A stretch of 64,000 bases of DNA from Gordonia sp. OPL2. GTDB lineage: Bacteria; Actinomycetota; Actinomycetes; Mycobacteriales; Mycobacteriaceae. The notes beneath the pieces were generated by a model. That model did no database searches, was not told where the DNA came from, and saw nothing but the letters and a program-made list of their open reading frames with translations. Made by a program: the position numbers and the translations under genes. Shown one piece after another: positions 54,863 through 63,941 of this stretch (the stretch's first letter is position 1; every line of letters starts with the position of its first letter). The DNA lies in the NCBI RefSeq assembly GCF_003797825.1, contig NZ_RKME01000007.1:171970-235969 (forward strand), given 5' to 3'.

Positions 54863-55864
54863 ATGACCGATAGTGCACCGTTCGTTGATCCCGTGCGCAC
54901 GGCGCCGGGTTCTGCGACGACCGTGGCCTTGAGCACCCGCCATCTGACGACCAGCGAGCAACGCGAGGTGTGGGCGGAGACGCTCGATTCGACGTACTGC
55001 GAGATGGACGTCGACTGGCCGTCCGGCAGCGACGCGTTCGCGGCCGACATCGTCGCGCGATCGGTCGGCAGCATGTCGGTGAGCGTCGTTCGGGCCGACC
55101 CGCACACGGTCGTCCGGACACCGACGATGATCGACTCCGATCCCGGTGACGATCTGCTGCTGTGCCTGATCACCCGTGGTACAGCGACGATTTCACAAGA
55201 CGGTCGCACCGGTGTCCTCGACGGCGGTGCATTCGGGTTCGTCGACTCCGCGCGACCGTTCGTCGTACGCGGTGACACCGAGTTCGAGCAGATCGTCGTT
55301 CGGCTCGGCCGCGACCTGCTCGCACCGCAGGTTGCCGAGAACAAGCTGGATCACTCTCTCGGCCAACGGTTTGCTGCGACGGGCGGGATCGATCGCGTGG
55401 CGTCACACCTGCTGGTGGACTTGGCGTCGCACGACGACGAGTTCACCGCCGGCGACCTCACGGCAGTGACATCTGCCGTGCTCGACGTGATCGCGGCGGC
55501 GGTCAACACCCGTGTCTCGATCGGGTCGCTCACCGATCAGGCCCACGATGCCGACCTCCGCAGGGTGCAGCAGGTGATGATGCGTGAGATCAGCAATCCG
55601 GATCACCGGCTCACCGACGTGGGCGCCGAGGTAGGGATGTCGGTGCGCTACATCCACAAGCTGTTCAGCGCCGTCGGTACGACACCGCGGACGTGGCTGT
55701 ACACCAAGCGTTTCGGACGTGCACAGGCGTTGCTGCTGCAGACCGACCTGCCGGTCTCGGAGATAGCCGAACAGCTCGGCTTCCGGGACGTGTCCCATTT
55801 CAGCCGGGCGTTCAGCCGCCACCACGGGACCAGTCCTGGCCGTTATCGCACCGAAAATGGTTGA
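54863..55864 (+). CDS. AraC-family regulator, divergent from the CYP255A genes
   Basis: The ATG at 54863 follows GGAGGG, giving 333 residues. The N-terminal half is an AraC-type ligand-binding (cupin-like, AraC_binding_2) domain with [18 protein letters not shown] and [15 protein letters not shown]. The C-terminal HTH pair is canonical: [19 protein letters not shown] and [20 protein letters not shown], ending SPGRYR. It diverges from the P450/reductase pair, as GcoR does in known guaiacol demethylase loci, so it is the probable activator for guaiacol-type inducers. It is clearly paralogous to the AraC gene at 60.8 kb. Confidence 0.9.
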   Translation: MTDSAPFVDPVRTAPGSATTVALSTRHLTTSEQREVWAETLDSTYCEMDVDWPSGSDAFAADIVARSVGSMSVSVVRADPHTVVRTPTMIDSDPGDDLLLCLITRGTATISQDGRTGVLDGGAFGFVDSARPFVVRGDTEFEQIVVRLGRDLLAPQVAENKLDHSLGQRFAATGGIDRVASHLLVDLASHDDEFTAGDLTAVTSAVLDVIAAAVNTRVSIGSLTDQAHDADLRRVQQVMMREISNPDHRLTDVGAEVGMSVRYIHKLFSAVGTTPRTWLYTKRFGRAQALLLQTDLPVSEIAEQLGFRDVSHFSRAFSRHHGTSPGRYRTENG

Positions 55865-55871
55865 TTGGCAG

Positions 55872-56075
55872 TCAATTCGGTGCGGTGCTGCGCCGTTCGG
55901 CGATCGTGACGTCGCCGGCGGCGAAGTGCGTGGACGGCACCTCACGGACGACGACACGAATCGTGGCGGCCGGCGCTCCGACCGCCCGTTGGGCCGCGGC
56001 GGTCAGTTCGTGGATCAGGTCGCGTACCTGCTGCGGTGTACGCCCCTCAGCGAGGGTCACATCGATGAACGGCAT
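55872..56075 (-). CDS. 4-oxalocrotonate (2-hydroxymuconate) tautomerase
   Basis: The 67-residue product has the catalytic Pro directly after Met (PFIDVTLAEGRTPQQ), then VRDLIHELTAAAQRAVG and VVVREVPSTHFAAGD. This is the normal size and pattern of 4-OT family members, in which Pro1 acts as the general base converting 2-hydroxymuconate to 2-oxo-3-hexenedioate. It is the last gene of the hydroxylase operon, one base after the decarboxylase, and converges on the AraC gene with 7 bases between stops. Confidence 0.92.
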   Translation of the reverse strand: MPFIDVTLAEGRTPQQVRDLIHELTAAAQRAVGAPAATIRVVVREVPSTHFAAGDVTIAERRSTAPN

Positions 56076-56076
56076 G

Positions 56077-56880
56077 TCAGCCTCCTGTGATGGTGATCGA
56101 GCCCAACGTGGTGAAGTGGGCGGCGATGCGCGCGCCGGGTTCCACGGCGATGGCGTCCGTCATGCCGCCGGTGAGGACGGTCCATCCGGCCTCCAGCTGG
56201 TGACCACGGTCCCCGAGCGTGTTCGCGGCAAACGCAAGGGCTTCCGCCGGATGACCGAGAACGGCTGCGCCGGTGGCGCTGTCGATCACATGTCCGTCGA
56301 CTTCGAGAAGACAGGCCTCCAGCCCGAGATCGAGGTCGGCAACACGGCGCATCACCGGTCCGGTGACGTACGCGCCGGACGAGTTGTTGTCGGCGACCGC
56401 GTCAGCGAGGGTGAACCTGAAACCGGAGTAGCGGCTGTCGATGATCTCGATCGCACCGACGACGGCGTCCACTGCGGACAACGCCTGGGCTGCGGTCACA
56501 CCGGGACCCTTGAGCGGTTTCCCGAGGACGAAGGCGATCTCGGGTTCGATGCGCGGATGGATGAGCTGGGTGCGCGGAACCGGGAGCCCGGCCGGCAGAG
56601 CCATGGCGTCGGTCAGCCACGCCACCGACGGACTGTCGACACCCATCTGCTGTTGTTTTGCCCGCGATGTCAGGCCGAGCTTCACACCGGTGATCTTCTC
56701 TCCGCGCGCGAGGCGATCGGCCAATGCCACATCCTGGGCGGTGTAAGCGATCTCGAGGTCGAGATCCGGCCACTCGGCCTGGATCGACGTTCGGGCGGTG
56801 CGGGTGCGTTCGGCGGTCAGCAGGACGTCCGCGACCCGCGCGGCGCTCCACTCCACGCTCGACGACAGATCTGCGGTCAT
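56077..56880 (-). CDS. 4-oxalocrotonate decarboxylase (hydratase/decarboxylase family)
   Basis: The 267-residue product has the fumarylacetoacetase-like family core HPRIEPEIAFVLGKPLKGPG with metal-ligand glutamates. Its IDSRYSGFRFTLADAVADNNSS block resembles DmpH/XylI decarboxylases rather than the hydratase, whose equivalent block is SRIQDW. It removes CO2 from 2-oxo-3-hexenedioate to give 2-hydroxypenta-2,4-dienoate. Its start overlaps the hydratase stop by one base, in keeping with the known DmpE-DmpH complex that protects the unstable dienol. Confidence 0.9.
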   Translation of the reverse strand: MTADLSSSVEWSAARVADVLLTAERTRTARTSIQAEWPDLDLEIAYTAQDVALADRLARGEKITGVKLGLTSRAKQQQMGVDSPSVAWLTDAMALPAGLPVPRTQLIHPRIEPEIAFVLGKPLKGPGVTAAQALSAVDAVVGAIEIIDSRYSGFRFTLADAVADNNSSGAYVTGPVMRRVADLDLGLEACLLEVDGHVIDSATGAAVLGHPAEALAFAANTLGDRGHQLEAGWTVLTGGMTDAIAVEPGARIAAHFTTLGSITITGG

Positions 56881-57671
56881 CAGCTCACTTCCTCTCCGAG
56901 AACGGCGGTGACGCTGCCGACGCCGGCGATGTCGGCGACGACCGCATCCCCCGGGCCGATCGGCACCGCCCTGGTCATGGATCCGGGCAGTACCACGTGC
57001 CCGGGTTCGAGGGTGACCCCCAGCGGGCCGACCGTATTCGCCAGCCACACCAGCGCGTTGAGCGGCGATCCGAGAACCGCACCCCCGGCGCCGGTCGCGA
57101 CGAGGGCCCCGTTGACGTGCAGGGTGCAGCCCGCCAACCGGAGATCGACGTCGCCGAGCCGGACCGGGCGGCTGCCGAGAACCACGCCGCCGGACGAGGC
57201 GTTGTCGGCGACGGTGTCGAAGATCCCGATCGTCCAGTCCTGGATGCGAGAGTCGACGATCTCCAGTGCTGGTAGGCAGAAGTCCACGGCAGCAGCAGCT
57301 TCGGCCACCGTCACTCCGGGCCCACGGAGGGGTTTCCCCAAGACGAATGCCACCTCCGGTTCGATGCGCGGCTGGATGAAGGCGTCTGCCGGGATCGGTT
57401 GGTGCTCGAGATGGAACATACTTGCCGTCAAGTGTCCGAAGTCCGGTCGGTCGACGTTCATCTGCCGCTGTATCGCGCGGGAGGCCAGCCCGACCTTGTG
57501 CCCCTTGACCACATCGCCGTCCTTCACCCAGGACTCCACCTGGGCCAGGGCGATCTCGTACGCGGTCGACAGTGGCGCATCGGTGAAGTGCTGGGCGATC
57601 GGCGCGATCGGTCGTCTGGTCCGGTAGGCCGCGAGCAGGGCGTCGGCCGCCCGCTGCACATCGTCGGTCAT
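56880..57671 (-). CDS. 2-oxopent-4-enoate hydratase
   Basis: The 263-residue product has the hydratase signature: QPRIEPEVAFVLGKPLRGPG with the metal-binding Glu pair, then IVDSRIQDWTIGIFDTVADNAS, nearly identical to DmpE/XylJ in this block. It adds water to the dienol to form 4-hydroxy-2-oxovalerate (or its alkyl homologue), substrate of the aldolase encoded at 48.7 kb. It pairs with the adjacent decarboxylase. Confidence 0.92.
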   Translation of the reverse strand: MTDDVQRAADALLAAYRTRRPIAPIAQHFTDAPLSTAYEIALAQVESWVKDGDVVKGHKVGLASRAIQRQMNVDRPDFGHLTASMFHLEHQPIPADAFIQPRIEPEVAFVLGKPLRGPGVTVAEAAAAVDFCLPALEIVDSRIQDWTIGIFDTVADNASSGGVVLGSRPVRLGDVDLRLAGCTLHVNGALVATGAGGAVLGSPLNALVWLANTVGPLGVTLEPGHVVLPGSMTRAVPIGPGDAVVADIAGVGSVTAVLGEEVS

Positions 57672-57694
57672 GATCTCGCTCTCTCTGAGGGTGG

Positions 57695-58507
57695 TCATCC
57701 GGCGACGGCACGCAAGGCGGCGGGATCGTCGCGGTGTTGACCGAAGGGTTTGTCCACCGCCGCCACCAGCGACTTCGAGACCGCGCCTGCCGCGGCGATG
57801 ACCGCCCGCCGGAACTCGTGGTGGCCGGCCTTGAAGCGCGTCTCGGGCGCGGTGATACTCATCGCCGCGACGACGACACCCATCTCGTCCCGGATCGGAG
57901 CGGCGACGCAGTGCACCTCGGCGACCGTCTCGCCCGTGTCGTACGCACATCCGTTGCGCAGCACCGATTGCAGTTCACGCTGCAGCGCTGCGGGATCGGT
58001 GATCGTCGACGACGTGAGTCGCCGTAGCGGCTTGTCGGTGATGTTCCGTTCGATCTCGGACGTGTGGCACTGCGCCAGTAGCACCTTGCCGACGGCACTG
58101 CAGTGTGCGTCCAGATGGGTGCCGACTCGCGCGCCGGACACGTTGATCACGTGATTGCCGAGCACTTTGTCGACGTACATCACGCGATAGCGCTCCATGA
58201 TCGCCAGGTGAGTCGTCTCCCCGTACTCGTCGGACAGTGCCTGCAGGATCGGGGCTGCGCACGTCTTGACGTCGACCGTCCCCTGCAGTGTCTGGTTGAG
58301 TTCGACCACGCGCCAGCCGATTCGGTAGCGTCCGCGCGCCCGGCATTGCAGAAGACCGATGTCGACGAGTGACGCCAGCAGCGCATGTGCGCTCGACCTC
58401 GGGAGTCCGAGTTCGCCGGCGACCTCGGTGACCCCCCATTCCGGTCGTTGGACGGTGAACAGGTCGAGGACCGGTCCGATCTTCTGGACGGTTTGCAGTG
58501 CCGCCAT
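57695..58507 (-). CDS. IclR-family regulator inside the hydroxylase operon
   Basis: The 270-residue product has an N-terminal winged helix (VLDLFTVQRPEWGVTEVAGEL, LPRSSAHALLASLVDIGLL) and a C-terminal IclR effector domain with GTHLDAHCSAVGKVLLAQ, CAYDTGETVAEVHCVAAPIRDE and VVVAAMSITAPE. IclR regulators commonly control aromatic-acid pathways. It lies between the flavin reductase (1 base) and hydratase (23 bases) genes on the same strand, so it is co-transcribed with the pathway it may regulate, which would give feedback control. Confidence 0.9.
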   Translation of the reverse strand: MAALQTVQKIGPVLDLFTVQRPEWGVTEVAGELGLPRSSAHALLASLVDIGLLQCRARGRYRIGWRVVELNQTLQGTVDVKTCAAPILQALSDEYGETTHLAIMERYRVMYVDKVLGNHVINVSGARVGTHLDAHCSAVGKVLLAQCHTSEIERNITDKPLRRLTSSTITDPAALQRELQSVLRNGCAYDTGETVAEVHCVAAPIRDEMGVVVAAMSITAPETRFKAGHHEFRRAVIAAAGAVSKSLVAAVDKPFGQHRDDPAALRAVAG

Positions 58508-58508
58508 G

Positions 58509-59051
58509 TCAGAACCCCCAGCCGTCGGCGGTGCCCTGCAGGTCCAGCGTCCGGAAGCTGCCCGTGTAGAACAGCAGTGGCCGGCCGTCGTCGTACCAGA
58601 GTTCCTCGACGCGCCCGACGTGGAGCGTGTGGTCGCCCGCCGGATGCGAATCGGTCACCGAGCACGACAGATGCACGAGCGCGCCGTCGAGGAGCGGTAC
58701 GCCCTTGCGCCAGGTGAACCGCACCAGATCGGGTTCGTGTGCGGCACCGGCGAAGTGCAGCGACAGTGGTTCCTGATCGCCGGCGAGGATCGAGACACCA
58801 TACCGTCCGGTGGCGGTGATCTTCTCGTTCATCCGCGCGCGGTTGGCGATCGAGACGAGCACGAGAGGCGGGTCCAGTGACACGGAGGTGAACGCGTTGG
58901 CGGTCATTCCGTGTACGGACTCATCGTCGTGACCTTCCGCGGTGGTCACGATGGTGACACCACTTGCGAAACGTCCCAGTGCTTTTCGCATGCGAAGTGG
59001 TGATGGTTCGAGTTCCATGAGGGTCGTGCGGGCGGGTGCATCTGTGGTCAT
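58509..59051 (-). CDS. flavin reductase component of the phenol hydroxylase
   Basis: The 180-residue product is of the HpaC/PheA2 flavin reductase family: LGRFASGVTIVTTAEG, HGMTANAFTSVSLDPPLVLVS with the flavin-binding Ser/Thr, and GRYGVSILAGDQEPLSLHFAG. It supplies reduced FAD to the oxygenase encoded 12 bases upstream. Together they form a two-component flavin-dependent hydroxylase, comparable to AphB with AphA in Rhodococcus alkylphenol loci. Confidence 0.9.
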   Translation of the reverse strand: MTTDAPARTTLMELEPSPLRMRKALGRFASGVTIVTTAEGHDDESVHGMTANAFTSVSLDPPLVLVSIANRARMNEKITATGRYGVSILAGDQEPLSLHFAGAAHEPDLVRFTWRKGVPLLDGALVHLSCSVTDSHPAGDHTLHVGRVEELWYDDGRPLLFYTGSFRTLDLQGTADGWGF

Positions 59052-59063
59052 CGTCGTCCTCTC

Positions 59064-60647
59064 TCAGTTCCGCACGATGGCCAGATCGTCGTTGCTGATC
59101 AGGTCGGGACGCGTCCAGCCGTTGACGTCGTACTCGGACATGCACTGCTCGGCAAATCCCTTGAGCGCCAGATCCTGCCCCGTGCCCTGGTAGGCGAACA
59201 GCGTCTGGAAGCGGACGGCTTCGTGATCGCCGCCGTAATTGCGTTCGTAGAGTTCATGGCGTCCACCGAACTCGGACCCCACTGCGTCCCACAGCAGCTT
59301 GAGCAACTGCACCCGGTCGATGGCGGCGATCCCGTTGGACCCCCGTACGTACTGGTCGAGGTAGGGCGCGATGTCGGGATTGCGCCAATCGTCGGCGTGG
59401 GAGTTCAGGTAGATGAGTCCGCTGCCGAGGACTTGCTGGATGATCTCCTTCACTCGTGGGTAGCCGACCCCCATGAATGTGCGGTAGGCCAAGCCGTAGT
59501 TGAGATTCGGCTGCACTGCACCGTTCACCCATTCGTCCGGCGACTTCGCCATCGCGTCGGACAATCCCCAGAACATGTCCCGCCAGTTGAGGATCTCACC
59601 GATCTGCATCTGCACACCGCGGAACCCTGCGGAGCCGGTCATCTCGACACCCTTCATGACACAGCCGGCGATGAAATCGAGTTTGACTGCGAGGCGTGCG
59701 CACCCGTGGAACATGAACCGGTTGAGGAAGCCTGAACGCATCACGAAGTTGTTCGACGTCTCGACGTCGTAGGCGAAGACGTTCTCCCACGGCACGAGAA
59801 CCCGGTCGAGGATCATGATCGCGTCGTTCTCGTCGAATCGGCTCGACAGCGGGTAGTCGAACGGTGTGCCCATGACTGCCGCGTTCATCTCGTATGAGGT
59901 GCGGCAGAGCAGCTTGAGGCCCTTCGAGTCCATCGGCACCGTGAAGATCAGGCCGTACTCCTTCTTGCGGAGCGGCAGCCCGTAGTGCGCGATGAAGTTG
60001 GCGTTGGTGATCGCCGAGCCTGTCGCGACGACCTTCGCACCGGAGACGATCAGCCCCGCATCGGTCTCGTCGACGACGTGGATGCAGACGTCGGCGGTCT
60101 CGTCGGCGGGCTTGTCACGATCGATCGGCGGGTTCACGATCGCGTGATTGAGGTAGAGCATCCGCTCCTGTGACTTCTTGTACCAGTCCAGGGCGTTCTG
60201 CTTGTACTCACCGTAGAAATCGGCGTTGGCACCCAGCGTGCCCAGGAACGACGCCTTGTAGTCGGGCGAGCGGCCCATCCAGCCGTACACCTCGCGCTGC
60301 CACGTGACGATCGCATCGCGCGCGAGGACCAGGTCGTCGGCGGAGCGTGCGGTCTTGAAGAACGGATGGGTGAAGCCGCCGTTGCCGGTGTCCGTGGGCA
60401 CCGCCAGGACTCCCTGCGCATCCGGCTGGTGCATCGCGTCATACATCCGGGCGATCGACCGCGCGGAATTCCGGAATGCCGGATGAGTGGTCACATCGTC
60501 GACGCGTTCTCCGCGAAAATAGATCTCCCGGCCGTCGCGTAGCGATTCCAGATACTCTGCGCCGGTCATCGGGCGGACGTCGTTGAGGGAGCTCACCTGT
60601 GGTGTGACCGTCGTGGTCGGGCTCGCGGTGGTCGGTGCTGATGTCAC
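59064..60647 (-). CDS. flavin-dependent phenol/alkylphenol 3-hydroxylase, large component (HpaB/PheA1 family)
   Basis: The GTG start at 60647 has an AGGAGG site, giving 527 residues. The fold is that of HpaB/PheA1 oxygenases (acyl-CoA dehydrogenase-like): [20 protein letters not shown] at the start, [13 protein letters not shown], a [20 protein letters not shown] flavin-loop region and [12 protein letters not shown]. The enzyme uses reduced FAD and O2 to ortho-hydroxylate phenols to catechols. The first 20 residues are Thr/Ser/Pro-rich and probably disordered. It is first in a six-gene leftward operon with its reductase, IclR, hydratase, decarboxylase and tautomerase, and divergent from an AraC regulator. 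Confidence 0.9.
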   Translation of the reverse strand: MTSAPTTASPTTTVTPQVSSLNDVRPMTGAEYLESLRDGREIYFRGERVDDVTTHPAFRNSARSIARMYDAMHQPDAQGVLAVPTDTGNGGFTHPFFKTARSADDLVLARDAIVTWQREVYGWMGRSPDYKASFLGTLGANADFYGEYKQNALDWYKKSQERMLYLNHAIVNPPIDRDKPADETADVCIHVVDETDAGLIVSGAKVVATGSAITNANFIAHYGLPLRKKEYGLIFTVPMDSKGLKLLCRTSYEMNAAVMGTPFDYPLSSRFDENDAIMILDRVLVPWENVFAYDVETSNNFVMRSGFLNRFMFHGCARLAVKLDFIAGCVMKGVEMTGSAGFRGVQMQIGEILNWRDMFWGLSDAMAKSPDEWVNGAVQPNLNYGLAYRTFMGVGYPRVKEIIQQVLGSGLIYLNSHADDWRNPDIAPYLDQYVRGSNGIAAIDRVQLLKLLWDAVGSEFGGRHELYERNYGGDHEAVRFQTLFAYQGTGQDLALKGFAEQCMSEYDVNGWTRPDLISNDDLAIVRN

Positions 60648-60779
60648 GGAACAAACCTCCTGGTACGGACCGATGATGTACCCGATCACCCGGGCACGGA
60701 TCGAATCTGTTGTGTGACTGCCGAAGTGGCAGCCACTCGCGGGACGCATCCGATCCGATGTATCGTGACCTGGCCACGT

Positions 60780-60799
60780 CCCTGTGACGTAGAACACTA
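60780..60799. promoter_or_regulatory. conserved 20-bp motif upstream of AraC gene B
   Basis: The sequence ccctgtgacgtagaacacta (60780-60799) is the counterpart of the motif at 54821-54840 (17 of 20 identical) and also ends 22 bases before its ATG. An aggcggagg stretch lies downstream in both copies, about 5-10 bases past the motif. It lies in the divergent promoter region of the hydroxylase operon. Confidence 0.6.
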
Positions 60800-60821
60800 A
60801 GAGGCGGAGGTGTGGCGCGGA

Positions 60822-61826
60822 ATGGCTGAGAACGAACAGTCACATGGCGGTTTGCGCACGCCCGGCGGCTCCGATGACGTCATCGCGTTGCGAACCGGCG
60901 AACTCGACTCGCGCGAGGGTCGCGCCGAATGGGTGAGCACAATCGGTCATCTCTATGGCCAGATGGACGTGACCTGGGAGAACCCGGGCGAACGGTACGA
61001 CGCCGAGTGGGGCGGCCGGGCCTTCGGGAGACTGCACGTCAGCACCATCCGGTCTGACGAGCAGACGGTCGTACGTTCGCCGGCGATGATCCGTGAAGGC
61101 GATGGCGACGGGTACCTGCTGTTGTTGGTGACGGAGGGCGGTGTGGAGATCACCCAACGCGAACGTAGGGCCACACTCGGTCGGGGCGCATTCGCGATGG
61201 TGAACCTCAACGACCCGTTCGTCTTCCACTCGCCCGTCCCGTTTAACCAAGTGGCGGTGCGTATTCCGAGCGATGTGATGGAGTCGCGGCTTCCCCGCAG
61301 GATCGCCGGCGAGGCCATCGGGCGCACATACGAACCGGCCGGGTCGCCCGCGATCCTGGGGCGCCTGCTTGCCGACCTCGCCACGACAGATGACTCCGTA
61401 TCACCCTCGGTACGAGCATCTTTCGCATCGGCAACGGTAGAGATGCTCGCCGCTGCTCTCGCCGAGCAGATCCCGGAGCACGGCCCTGACACACAGCGCG
61501 CACACGATCTCGCGCGGATCAACCGCACCATCGCCGAGCATCTGCACGACCCTGATCTCTCACTCAGCGACGTCGCCGGTGCTGCGGGAATGTCGTTGCG
61601 CAACATGCAGAAACTGGTCAGCACCACCGGTACGACGCCCGGCGGGCTTCTTCACCGAGCCCGCATCGACCGTGCCAAGATGCTTCTCACGACAACCGAA
61701 TCGTCGGTGGCCGAAGTGGCCACCGGAGTGGGGTATCTCGACGTATCGCATTTCAGTCGGACGTTTCGACGCCTCACCGGGGAGAGCCCTGGGCGCTTTC
61801 GTGCTGGTGCGTCGGATGGTGGCTGA
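60822..61826 (+). CDS. AraC-family regulator, divergent from the phenol hydroxylase operon
   Basis: The product has 334 residues from the ATG at 60822; the GTG at 60810 is less likely because it abuts the GGAGG. It has an N-terminal sensor domain ([34 protein letters not shown]) and two HTH motifs ([40 protein letters not shown]), ending SPGRFR. Sensor and leader align with the AraC at 54.9 kb, so the two are paralogues that probably recognise phenol-type and guaiacol-type inducers respectively. Confidence 0.9.
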   Translation: MAENEQSHGGLRTPGGSDDVIALRTGELDSREGRAEWVSTIGHLYGQMDVTWENPGERYDAEWGGRAFGRLHVSTIRSDEQTVVRSPAMIREGDGDGYLLLLVTEGGVEITQRERRATLGRGAFAMVNLNDPFVFHSPVPFNQVAVRIPSDVMESRLPRRIAGEAIGRTYEPAGSPAILGRLLADLATTDDSVSPSVRASFASATVEMLAAALAEQIPEHGPDTQRAHDLARINRTIAEHLHDPDLSLSDVAGAAGMSLRNMQKLVSTTGTTPGGLLHRARIDRAKMLLTTTESSVAEVATGVGYLDVSHFSRTFRRLTGESPGRFRAGASDGG

Positions 61827-61839
61827 CCGGGGTCGACGG

Positions 61840-63132
61840 TCACGCCGCCGAGGTTCTCCCGCTGTTGTCGTCGTCGCTCGTCGCCGATGGCGCGCGCCCA
61901 GAGACCCAGCGCTTCGACCAGCGTGGCGCGCGCTGCCCGGCAACAGTGGTGACAGTCCGGTCACGTGCCGGTCGCCCCTCGAGTCGATGAGATAGCCAAG
62001 ACACCGCCAACGGGCCCGACAGCGGCAACAGCGAGTAGTGCTCGCTGAGCTGGTCACGCACATATGTCACCGGTACACCGCGATCGCGGTACCGCGCGAC
62101 CTGTCCGTCGACATCATCGACGCTGATCACCTCGTCGTGCACCGCCTGCACCACCAGCAGTGGGATGGCGGGTGCGTGGCTGCCCAGTTGCAGGTCATCC
62201 ATCATCTCGACGATCTCGGGTTCGGCGAGAACGTCGGCAAGCGGGCGATCGAGGAAGTCGTCGATGTCGTGATGTCGGAATCGGCGGATGGCGTCGAGTG
62301 TGGGCAGGTCGGCGATCTCGTCCAGTTGTCGGCGCCCCTCCTCTGTTGCGTGCTCGGCGATCATCTTCTCGAGCTGCGGATACACGCGACGCAGGCCCGC
62401 GATTGCCATGATCGGGAGACCCGCGTGCACGCCGCCGTTGAGTCTCATCAGCGCCGACGCCATATCGCCGACGGGCGACCCGAGAACCGCGCCGACGAGG
62501 TTGAGTTCAGGGGCGTACCGGGGAGCCATCTCCGCTGCCCACGACGTGGCCATCCCCCCGCCCGAGTACCCCCACAGGCCGACGGATGTGTCGGCGGGGA
62601 GGGCCAGATCGTCCAACGCGAGGGTCGCGCGTATGCCGTCGAGGGTGCGATACCCGGGTTCGCGCGGTGCGCCCAAGGCCCCGAGCATGCCCTCATGATC
62701 CGGGATACACACTGCCCAGCCCTTGGCAAGGGCACGGCGCACCACCAGGAACTCGAAAGGCGCGATCGTGCGAGCAGAGTCGGCACCCTTGCGCAGTGCG
62801 AACGAGGGGAAGCACTGTGAGGTGACCGCATCGATCGCGCATTGGAACGAGAGCAGGTGAAACCCGCTCTCGGGAGCGCGCTTCCGTGGTAGCACGACCG
62901 TGGTGACTGCGACGTCGGGGGCACCGTTCAGATCCGAAGACCGATACAGCAGTTGCCAGGCTCGACTGCGGTGTTGCGATGCCCAGTAGTCTTTGAGATC
63001 CACCTGACGGGTGCGGATGATCTCGCCGGGACGCAAGGAGTCGAGCGCGTCTGGTGCGTCGTAGAACGGGTCGTCGGCGGGAATCACTGTGGTGTCCTCG
63101 GCCACGACGGACGCGTTCAGCTGTGCGGTCAT
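61840..63132 (-). CDS. PF03583-type lipase/esterase without signal peptide
   Basis: The 430-residue product is related to the secreted lipase at 37.9 kb: RPGEIIRTRQVDLKD, AWQLLYRSSDLNGAPDVAVT, nucleophile in LWGYSGGGMATSW, acid in VVQAVHDEVISVDD. Unlike that enzyme it has no hydrophobic N-terminal segment (MTAQLNASVVAEDTT), so it appears to be cytoplasmic, or its real start is elsewhere. It converges on the AraC gene at the edge of the aromatic cluster. It could hydrolyse esters of the aromatic substrates. The last 40 residues are Arg/Ser-rich and low in complexity. Confidence 0.82.
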   Translation of the reverse strand: MTAQLNASVVAEDTTVIPADDPFYDAPDALDSLRPGEIIRTRQVDLKDYWASQHRSRAWQLLYRSSDLNGAPDVAVTTVVLPRKRAPESGFHLLSFQCAIDAVTSQCFPSFALRKGADSARTIAPFEFLVVRRALAKGWAVCIPDHEGMLGALGAPREPGYRTLDGIRATLALDDLALPADTSVGLWGYSGGGMATSWAAEMAPRYAPELNLVGAVLGSPVGDMASALMRLNGGVHAGLPIMAIAGLRRVYPQLEKMIAEHATEEGRRQLDEIADLPTLDAIRRFRHHDIDDFLDRPLADVLAEPEIVEMMDDLQLGSHAPAIPLLVVQAVHDEVISVDDVDGQVARYRDRGVPVTYVRDQLSEHYSLLPLSGPLAVSWLSHRLEGRPARDRTVTTVAGQRAPRWSKRWVSGRAPSATSDDDNSGRTSAA

Positions 63133-63236
63133 GCTGCACCTCGATTCTCAGACGGGAGCCGCATCGGGCTTGTCTGCCGTCTCTTCAACGATCCAACCGG
63201 GGTGACCATTCCGAGCGGATGGGGTTGAATCGCGGC

Positions 63237-63779
63237 ATGGGCCGACGATGGCATCCGCTCGACGACGAGACTGCGGTGCGGCTGAGGGCTGCGTCTTTCA
63301 CGTATCCGGAGGTGAGTGGAACGGGTGGCGACCTGCCCGTCGGCTATCACCACATCTGCGAGAGAGTTCGCCTGGGCACCGGAGTCGCCTGTTTCGAACA
63401 GGCGCGTGAGGACGTGCTGACGTGGCAGGTTCAGCTCCGCGCCGGCGTCGGGGTGTCGAGTTCCGGACCGCGAGTCGTCGACGGTGAGGTTGCCGTGGTG
63501 ACGATCGGCATCGGCCGTCTGGGGCTTCGGGCACCGGTTCGGGTGGTGGACGTGTTCGATGACGAGTGTCGGGCCGGCTTCTCCTACGGCACTCTGCCCG
63601 GGCATCCCGAGTGTGGCGAAGAGCGGTTCCTGGTGGAGCGACACGGCGATGGCACAGTCACTTTCACGGTCACGGCGTTCTCGCGACCGCACGCCCTGCT
63701 CGCGCGGGCGGGTGGTCCGATCGGCCGGATGGCGCAGGCCTTCATCACGCGGCGATATCTGGGTGCGCTCGGGCGGTGA
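63237..63779 (+). CDS. DUF1990-family protein
   Basis: The ATG at 63237 gives 180 residues beginning GRRWHPLDDETAVRLRAASF, followed by TYPEVSGTGGDLPVGYHHICERVRLG. The TY-x-EVG-T..LP.GY pattern and the later FSYGTLPGHPECGEERFLVE segment are the hallmarks of DUF1990 (YndH-like) proteins, a small lipocalin-like family of unknown function. It diverges from the neighbouring lipase. Nothing further is seen between its stop and the adapter. Confidence 0.85.
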   Translation: MGRRWHPLDDETAVRLRAASFTYPEVSGTGGDLPVGYHHICERVRLGTGVACFEQAREDVLTWQVQLRAGVGVSSSGPRVVDGEVAVVTIGIGRLGLRAPVRVVDVFDDECRAGFSYGTLPGHPECGEERFLVERHGDGTVTFTVTAFSRPHALLARAGGPIGRMAQAFITRRYLGALGR

Positions 63780-63941
63780 CCAGGAGACTGTCGTTCAGCC
63801 GAACGACAGTGCTGCACCGGAACCATACTTGTTCGACATCCACTTGGGCATCGACCGGAACAGCCTGATCAGGCAGCGACCACATGTGGTTTCTGCCGTG
63901 ACCTGACGAATCACGTCCTGAGAACTCCCGCTGAACTAATC

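Noticed and set aside
56880..57671. Assignment of this gene as the decarboxylase and its neighbour as the hydratase
   Set aside because: Block comparison (SRIQDW here, SRYSGFRF in the neighbour) matches hydratase here and decarboxylase next door.
60718..60732. Short hairpin ctgcc-gaagt-ggcag upstream of the phenol hydroxylase
   Set aside because: Only a 5-bp stem; expected often by chance in GC-rich DNA, so not called as an operator.
63559..63906. Open frames near the right edge
   Set aside because: They overlap the DUF1990 gene in other frames and run to within 40 bases of the adapter; no coding bias.
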